A program made the translations under genes and the position numbers. From positions 7,575,601 to 7,639,600 of the forward strand of contig CM073322.1 in assembly GCA_037043015.1 (NCBI GenBank): a stretch of DNA of 64,000 nucleotides, given 5' to 3'. The notes beneath the pieces are model-generated. The model was not told the origin of the DNA, made no database searches, and saw only the letters and a list, made by a program, of their open reading frames with translations. Shown here one piece after another: positions 58,547-64,000 of this stretch. The stretch is from Bryum argenteum (Eukaryota; Streptophyta; Bryopsida; Bryales; Bryaceae). The first letter of the stretch is position 1. Each line of letters begins with the position of its first letter.

Positions 58547-58572
58547 TGGCGACCATGCATAAGTTCGAACCA
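58547..58572 (+). other. Primer binding site complementary to a tRNA 3' half
   Basis: The complement reads as the 3' end of a tRNA: T-loop (TTCGAAC), 5-nt T-stem strand, 7-nt acceptor strand CATGGTC, discriminator G and CCA. The match appears to run well beyond the usual 18 nt. A 5' acceptor GACCATG would fit a tRNA-Arg type, which I infer and did not check. Confidence 0.75.
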
Positions 58573-59314
58573 TGTGGCTCTTGCTGCACACGTCAAGGCA
58601 GTACCAAGGAGGTAGTGCTGGGGCGGTGATAGGCACAGTGACCATCTAGGGAGGGGCGCAGACAATTGTTAAACCTAGAGTTAACCCAACAAATACTGAA
58701 CAGTGGAAGACCAGGGAGCCGTCACCAGGAGTTGAGGTCCTATCCAAGAGCTGAGGGCAGCTCTACAATACAAAGGGGAGTGGTTGCCGATATTCAAGTA
58801 AGTTCTCACTCACCATTGTTCTGATTAACTTGTTGGACAGCAGTAGAAAATATTAGAAGCGATAATAGAACAAAGGAGGAACATCAGAGTTGGAATGAGC
58901 AGGGTTGGGATCACCATAACTGTATCAACCAGAACTGATAATATAAAAACTAGAGAAGCATAGGAAATGCACCTAGGAATGGACTTGTAGGACTGTATTG
59001 GACCATTATCTGGTAAAAATCCTAGACTAAACAATACCTTGAAAACCTATAAGATAGTGGAAATCTAAGTAGGAGCAGTAACTACTGACGGATCCAATCA
59101 AGGACCAGACTGGGGTGGCAGAGGGATGTACTGGCCAGGAACCAAAAGTACGACGGACTAGCACGCAGGAGACCAGAGGAGGGTTGAGACAGAGATCCTC
59201 AACACCTACCCAAGAAATCACCTGGAGGAGCAGACTCAACTTACTGGAGAAGCAAAGCAAACCGGAGAACATCACCAGATAGTACCAGGAGGGAAAAGCA
59301 GCAGCTGCACTATA
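58573..59314 (+). other. Retrotransposon leader
   Basis: About 740 bp between the primer site and the gag ATG. No long frame on the coding strand. Packaging signals are expected here but cannot be recognised by eye. Confidence 0.55.
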
Positions 59315-60583
59315 ATGGATCGAGACTACAAAGAAGGCATCAAGGAAGACATAGCCAGGAGACAAGCAGAAGAAAGGCTGGCCAGATTTGAGCTCAGGGA
59401 GCAGAGGGCAACAATCAATACAAGGAAGAACATGGGAGGGCAGATCAGCTCAGATGAGAGCGTTGCCAAAGGCAACAACATAGACTTAATCGATATGGAT
59501 GTGGTGGGAGAGAACTCCAGCCAAGAGACAGTAATGGGAGTAAGCACAAAGACAAGAGGTGCAAGAGCAGAACCTGGACCCAGTTTCAAGGACTGGCAGG
59601 AGGAGCAGGAAATTAGGAAGTATGAAGGCCGGGTACCATCACCAAGGACCAGCAGAAGAGAATTTTCCGGACCAGGAGATAGAGATGGACAACAATACTG
59701 GCGTCCTACAATAGGACGGGTCAGTTCTTTTGACCAACACCAAGAGGAGGACAGGAGAGGTGGTAGCAGACCAAACACACCAAGACCAGGAGGTCAGAAT
59801 TCTGGTGAATTGGTGGAGATGATCGAAACTCTGATGAAGAAGTTGGACGAGGTCAGGGCTGAGGAGAGGGCAACAAGAGCAGCATCCTTACCTCCAGAAA
59901 TGCCCAAGACCAGTAAGAACGAGCAACCAACTCCACGGAAGCAGACAATACACTTTTCACAAGACAAACTACAAGAAGTAGTATACGATGAAGAGGAGGA
60001 AAACAGATGGCGTTTTGAAGAATTCAAGGCCAGACAACACGACGAAAGGGAAAAGAAAAACCAGCAGGCCAGAAAGGACCAGTATACCCGACAAATGGAG
60101 GAGTTGGAGCAAGCAACTCAATTCAAGTACTGGCAGGAGGCTCAACGAAGAGAAGAACAGAAGAAGGAAGCAGAAAGAGCCGAAGCCCTACAGCAGGAGA
60201 CTCTTCGCCAGGAAGCCCTGCGGTTGTGGCAAGAGGCCCAAAGACTAGAAGTGCAGAATAAGGAGGCTCAAAGGCAGGAAGAGCAACGTGAAGCTGCCAT
60301 ACTCCAGTGGTAGGAAGTGTTGAGAAAAGAAGAACAAGCACGGGAGGCTCAACATAAGGCTACCCAATGGTTATGGCCAGGACCATCTGAGGTGCAGGAG
60401 GGGCGAATCATCCAAGGGGGTGGACGAGAAGTATTGGGGATTCCGATTTCTCCAGCAGCTGCCGCCAGCGGACCAGAGGGAACACAAACTGGCCCGTTGA
60501 GAGGAGGCGCAATCCCACCGACCTATGTAGATCACCTAACTGGTGATGAATATCTACCAGAGGCGCCCAAGCTAGCATACTAG
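59315..60583 (+). CDS. Retrotransposon gag N-terminal extension, interrupted by TAG
   Basis: ATG at 59315 opens a frame to a TAG at 60311-60313; the same frame then continues to a second TAG at 60581-60583. The product is highly charged and coiled-coil, rich in Glu, Gln and Arg, with repeats of the WQEAQR kind (about residues 270-330). This extension of about 420 residues before the capsid-like domain is unusually long. I know of no assigned function. The stop codons sit where the repeat pattern predicts Gln. Confidence 0.7.
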
Positions 60584-62224
60584 CAAGGTGAGGGAGTTAG
60601 AGCTGAGGCAGGAGCGTCATTTGCAAGTCCTGGATTTCGTGGGTTGGGAGGGCCACCACTAACCAGTAGGGCGCTTGAAGTACGCCCTATGCCAACACTA
60701 GGGAAGGGAATACCCTCCATACCACGAGGAAGCGGTTATCCTATACTAGGCATGCCTTTGACTGGCAGAGTCCCACCAGCATCTGGACCACGAGTACCAC
60801 CAGCATACGGACCAGGAGTACCACCCGTATATGGACTAGGAGTACCACCGGTACTTGGATCGGGTGTACCACCAGTATCGAGACCAGACCTACCACCAAT
60901 ATCCGGACCAATCAGTGTGGCACAGAGGAAGCCGTTGCCGTACACAAAGTACAAGGAGGGAACTAATCTAGATGCTCATATCCGACAGTTTGAACGAACG
61001 TTGTGGCACAACGGAGAGGGAGAAGAACAGGTGATTATCAACCTATTGGGTACCACCCTGTTGAATAAAGTAGGTACCTGGTATGAGAATTTTTTGGAGA
61101 GTCATCCCTACTGCTCTTGGGAGGAAGTGAAGGCTGCTTTTCGGAGACGATACCGGGACCAGACCACAGATGAGGCTGTGTACCGGGAGCTGAAGTCATT
61201 CAAGCAAGGCGACAAGGAGAAGGTGCATGACTATTATGATCGATTTATGACATTGATCAAGTGTCTCCAGTCCGACCCTGGAGAGGGATTCCGGATCACT
61301 AACTTTCCAGCTGGTTTACTGGAGTACATCAAGATTACGACCAGTGTAGCTCCAGTACGCAGTCTGACGGAATTGGTCGATGCTGCTCTGAGGTGTGAAG
61401 AGAACTGCACTGATTCCAGTGGCAAGCCGACCAAGTTTGAGGTCAGGAAGGTGGAGACCCCAGGTAAAACAGCGAATGTGGCCAAGAAGGAGCCTGAACC
61501 AGAAGCAGCCAGAATACAATGTGGACTATGTAAGAAGTTTGGTCATATTGACAAAAACTGCTGGTTCAACCCGGCAAACCAAAGGGGACCGAGCGTTACG
61601 AAGGATGATGGGAGGCCAGTAGGATTGAATGAAGTGTCGGTGCAGAAGTCAACAACGACTTACCAGAGGCCAGCAACTTCAAAAGCAGGTACCAGTCAGC
61701 AAGGAGGTTTTCATGATCGACCCGATATGTGCTACTTGTGTGGTCAACCAGGACACAAGAGTTGGAACTGCTCTCTAAAGGCCCAATGGGAACAGTTTTT
61801 AGCAGACAAGGACCAGAAAGCTAAACAACCGGCCCACCATATAAGTAACGTGGAGATTGAGTTACTGGAAGAAAAGAAGGATCCGGTCGACGTGACCAGT
61901 ATGATCCGGGCCCAACGCCAAAAGGCTGGATTACCTCCAATCCAAGAGGAACAAGACGCACCAGAACCCCGGAAGGCTAGAACCAAGGAAGATTGGCAGG
62001 AGGAGGAGCGGATCAGAAACCTCATGTTTGACACCTTGAAGGAAATCGAGCTTAAGGAGGAGGAAGAGAGAAGAGTAGCATATAAGGCTCGAGATGCTAT
62101 TCTATCTGAGAATATAAACGCGGGTTCAAGAGAGTTGCTGGACAATGAGTGGGCAGGATTTCCAGACTCTGACACTCTACAGTACACAACGAAGTTGGCT
62201 GAACCAGTTCCAAGAACACCCTAG
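60584..62224 (+). CDS. Retrotransposon Gag: capsid domain + two zinc knuckles
   Basis: Same frame as the preceding part. It begins with a Pro/Gly repeat tract (60770-60913), then a retrotransposon gag domain (WYENFLESHPYCSWEEVKAAF onward) and two CCHC knuckles, CGLCKKFGHIDKNC and CYLCGQPGHKSWNC, both C-x2-C-x4-H-x4-C, which bind nucleic acid. The frame ends at a TAG at 62222-62224. An ATG at 60644 exists, but the frame is open from just after the TAG at 60583, so the two parts were probably one protein. Confidence 0.88.
   Translation, partial: QGEGVRAEAGASFASPGFRGLGGPPLTSRALEVRPMPTLGKGIPSIPRGSGYPILGMPLTGRVPPASGPRVPPAYGPGVPPVYGLGVPPVLGSGVPPVSRPDLPPISGPISVAQRKPLPYTKYKEGTNLDAHIRQFERTLWHNGEGEEQVIINLLGTTLLNKVGTWYENFLESHPYCSWEEVKAAFRRRYRDQTTDEAVYRELKSFKQGDKEKVHDYYDRFMTLIKCLQSDPGEGFRITNFPAGLLEYIKITTSVAPVRSLTELVDAALRCEENCTDSSGKPTKFEVRKVETPGKTANVAKKEPEPEAARIQCGLCKKFGHIDKNCWFNPANQRGPSVTKDDGRPVGLNEVSVQKSTTTYQRPATSKAGTSQQGGFHDRPDMCYLCGQPGHKSWNCSLKAQWEQFLADKDQKAKQPAHHISNVEIELLEEKKDPVDVTSMIRAQRQKAGLPPIQEEQDAPEPRKARTKEDWQEEERIRNLMFDTLKEIELKEEEERRVAYKARDAILSENINAGSRELLDNEWAGFPDSDTLQYTTKLAEPVPRTP
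60770..60913 (+). repeat. 24-bp in-frame minisatellite in gag, six units
   Basis: Encodes six 8-residue units of the form VPP-(A/V)-(S/Y/L)-G-P/L/S-R/G. Units keep frame and differ by a few bases, so the protein tract can change length by whole units. Confidence 0.9.
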
Positions 62225-62892
62225 GACACCAGTACCAGACAAGACCAGGAGAAGCATTTTGCAATAGCGGTGGGTAGGCAAATCCTGGCCAACCCAATAA
62301 CATTAACGTTGGGCCAATTGTTGCAGATGGCCCCAAATATAACCGAGTTCGTCAAGGCCCATGTATTTACTGAGTTGGGACATCACCAGGTTTCTGGTAT
62401 AGTCCAAACTCCAGTAGCGAAGCCAATGACCGGACAAAGAGGTAAGAACGATGTGATAGCTAGTTTGGCTATAGATGTGGACAGGGAATTACCGGTGTTA
62501 GCCGTGCGGATTGGCAACGGGATCCTCGAAAATGTACTGTTGGACGGAGGATCCGGTGTTAATCTAATCACTGATGAAGAGCGGAAGCGCCTAGGATTGA
62601 AGGACCCACAACTAGCCCCATTTAGACTCAGAATGGCAGACCAGACAGTCGTCGACCCGGAGGGATTGATACGCAACGTCAGGATTCACATTCATGGTAT
62701 TCCTTACCTTATCACTCAAACAGTAATTAAAAATAAGGAAGTTAATGAAGCATATAGCATGCTGTTAGGACGTCCTTGGTTAATTGATGCTAAGGTTAAT
62801 CATGACTGGGGTAATAATATAGTCACAATTCGAGGCAACGGAACAGTCAGGACAGTATCGGTAAGTCAAAGAAAGGGACCCAGACGGGCAAT
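62225..62892 (+). CDS. Retrotransposon aspartic protease, interrupted
   Basis: Continues in the gag frame after the third TAG. The protease active site is NVLLDGGSGVNLI (the D-G-G-S type seen in plant Ty3 elements in place of D-T/S-G), followed by a hydrophobic second half ending in MLLGRPWL. It cleaves the Gag-Pol precursor. The frame is cut by the AT-rich insertion at 62893 and reads into stop codons by 62971. Confidence 0.85.
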
Positions 62893-63498
62893 GGTAAGCT
62901 TGGGGTATCACTTTTTGGACACACTAATTAGGTTATTTTTATTGAAAGCCTCCAAAGTTTGTCTAATTTAGTCATTTTAATCAAGTAAAAAGACCCTAAA
63001 ATAGAAAATAAAATATCATGCACCTCACTAAAATCAAAGTATATATGCCTATAGATTTTCTTTTAGATTTTTTATTTTTTTTGGATCCATTCATAGATGA
63101 GGGAAAAAGTGTTGAATTTGGGGATTTGCAGGCATTATAGTGCACAATGAATTAATTTTTTTATTATTAAATAAACTATTTTGTATTCTATACAAGAAGA
63201 TGTAGGTCATATTCAAAAATTATATTAAAATAAAAATGGTTGATATTCCATTTGCTTGATTCTATGGATTTTAGGTTATTGGGACATGACTTACTTTTTC
63301 AACTAAAAATCAAATAAAATTACTTCAAAATATTTTTTTAATTTTTAATTTTTTTCTTGATACATTATAAGTATAGACAACTAAAACCACATCTAATGTA
63401 GTCTTATTGTATTACGATTTAAAAATGGATATGTTTGTCACACCAAAGATAGAGTGCAATTGTTCATGGGACAACCTTTTTGGGTACCCCAACTGACC
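62893..63498. mobile_element. ~606-bp AT-rich insertion in pol, probable TIR element
   Basis: GGTAAGCTTGGGGTATC at the left and GGTACCCCAACTGACC at the right are imperfect inverted repeats. The interior is far more AT-rich than the retrotransposon around it and has no frame. The target duplication is not clear (only AT on both sides). Confidence 0.65.
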
Positions 63499-63561
63499 AT
63501 CACCTGGACCTAAATTACCGAGAGGTCCCAGTCCGCTATAATTTTCTTTGAGGACTAACGG

Positions 63562-64000
63562 ATGAGGAAGAGGCACGTTGGGCGCTCACCGAAAGCGGAC
63601 GTACTAGTCGTTGGAACAGTCACACTACCTCGAATGGACCAGGACCTGCACTGTGCCAGGGACCATGACCAGTTGGGGGGACCAGAACGAGTGTACCATG
63701 AACATTTCTGCACTTTCGAAGAAGGAGATATTGAGGTGGATGAAACTCCAGCCAGAGAGAAGGTGAAAAATTTGAAGATTGTTTGTGCTGAATCTACCGG
63801 AATCGGAGCGATTCTGAACGTGAACCTAGGTACAGAAGACGAACCTCAGTTGCTCCGGATAAATGCCGACATCAGTCCGGAGCAGGCTAATGAGGCAGAG
63901 ATACTCTTCCGGAATTACAAGGACGTGTTCGCCTGGACATACAAGGACTTGAAGGGTATTCCCCCTTCAATTGCGCAACACCGCATTGAGCTAGAGAAAG
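63562..64000 (+). CDS. Retrotransposon pol: start of reverse transcriptase (partial)
   Basis: A frame open from 63562 (a TAA lies just before it) to the window edge. It contains ADISPEQANEAEILFRNYKDV, then FAWTYKDLKGIPPSIAQHRI, the linker and N-terminal edge of the plant Ty3/gypsy reverse transcriptase. The polymerase motifs lie beyond 64000. It is not in the gag frame, owing to the insertion or older changes between them. Confidence 0.85.
   Translation, partial: MRKRHVGRSPKADVLVVGTVTLPRMDQDLHCARDHDQLGGPERVYHEHFCTFEEGDIEVDETPAREKVKNLKIVCAESTGIGAILNVNLGTEDEPQLLRINADISPEQANEAEILFRNYKDVFAWTYKDLKGIPPSIAQHRIELEK

Larger units (their letters stand above)
57809..64000 (+). mobile_element. Ty3/gypsy-type LTR retrotransposon, 5' part
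   Basis: In order: a ~737-bp LTR (TGT...ACA), a tRNA primer binding site, a long leader, a gag region with two CCHC zinc knuckles, an aspartic protease and the start of a reverse transcriptase with the plant Ty3-type sequence DVFAWTYKDLKGI. The order protease then RT with no integrase between supports Ty3/gypsy over Ty1/copia, though the integrase itself lies outside. The coding region is broken by three in-frame TAG codons and an AT-rich insertion (62893-63498), so this copy is not autonomous. Confidence 0.9.

Noticed and set aside
58547..58572. tRNA gene fragment
   Set aside because: The match is the complement of a tRNA 3' end directly after an LTR ending in CA, so it is a primer binding site.

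Overview
The window is nuclear DNA of a land plant. Four multi-exon genes have short GT-AG introns and plant-type proteins: a plant BRAHMA ATPase ending in a bromodomain, a homomeric multidomain acetyl-CoA carboxylase, a plant NF-YC and a plant G3BP-like NTF2/RRM protein. There is also a U2 snRNA pair with plant-type upstream elements. Compact genes of moderate GC sit in very AT-rich, repeat-dense DNA. This fits a bryophyte-like or other small-gene plant genome, but the species cannot be fixed from the sequence alone.

Layout. 1-2.6 kb: AT-rich DNA with two tandem duplications. 2.6-6.8 kb (minus): G3BP-like stress-granule protein with a long leader and telo-box promoter. 7.5-8.5 kb: a TIR element. 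8.9-10.8 kb (plus): NF-YC. 10.8-15.2 kb: a large inverted repeat with two ~1.48 kb arms, each carrying a U2 snRNA gene and a copy of the NF-YC 3' flank. 16.1-27 kb (minus): BRM, 19 coding exons. 28-35 kb: a MITE graveyard with nested insertions. 35.2-36.9 kb (plus): a PIF/Harbinger-type DDE nuclease gene. 37.7-46.5 kb (minus): cytosolic-type acetyl-CoA carboxylase, 18 coding exons. 47-57.8 kb: AT-rich DNA with MITEs, candidate SINEs and decayed repeats. 57.8-64 kb: the 5' part of a Ty3/gypsy-type LTR retrotransposon (LTR, primer binding site, gag, protease, start of RT) that runs out of the window.

The host genes are unlinked in function (RNA granules, CCAAT-binding transcription factor, splicing RNA, chromatin remodelling, malonyl-CoA supply). 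The most distinctive content is in the repeats. A set of TIR elements starts CCC(C/T)TAAA and is flanked by TTAA, the signature of piggyBac-type transposition, which is not a standard class in land plants. One copy has inserted into another copy of its own family exactly at a TTAA. Another copy is cut by the LTR retrotransposon. The second notable structure is the near-perfect U2/NF-YC-3'UTR inverted repeat. All exon coordinates were worked out by eye from splice sites and phase; the reading frames of all four large genes close without a break.
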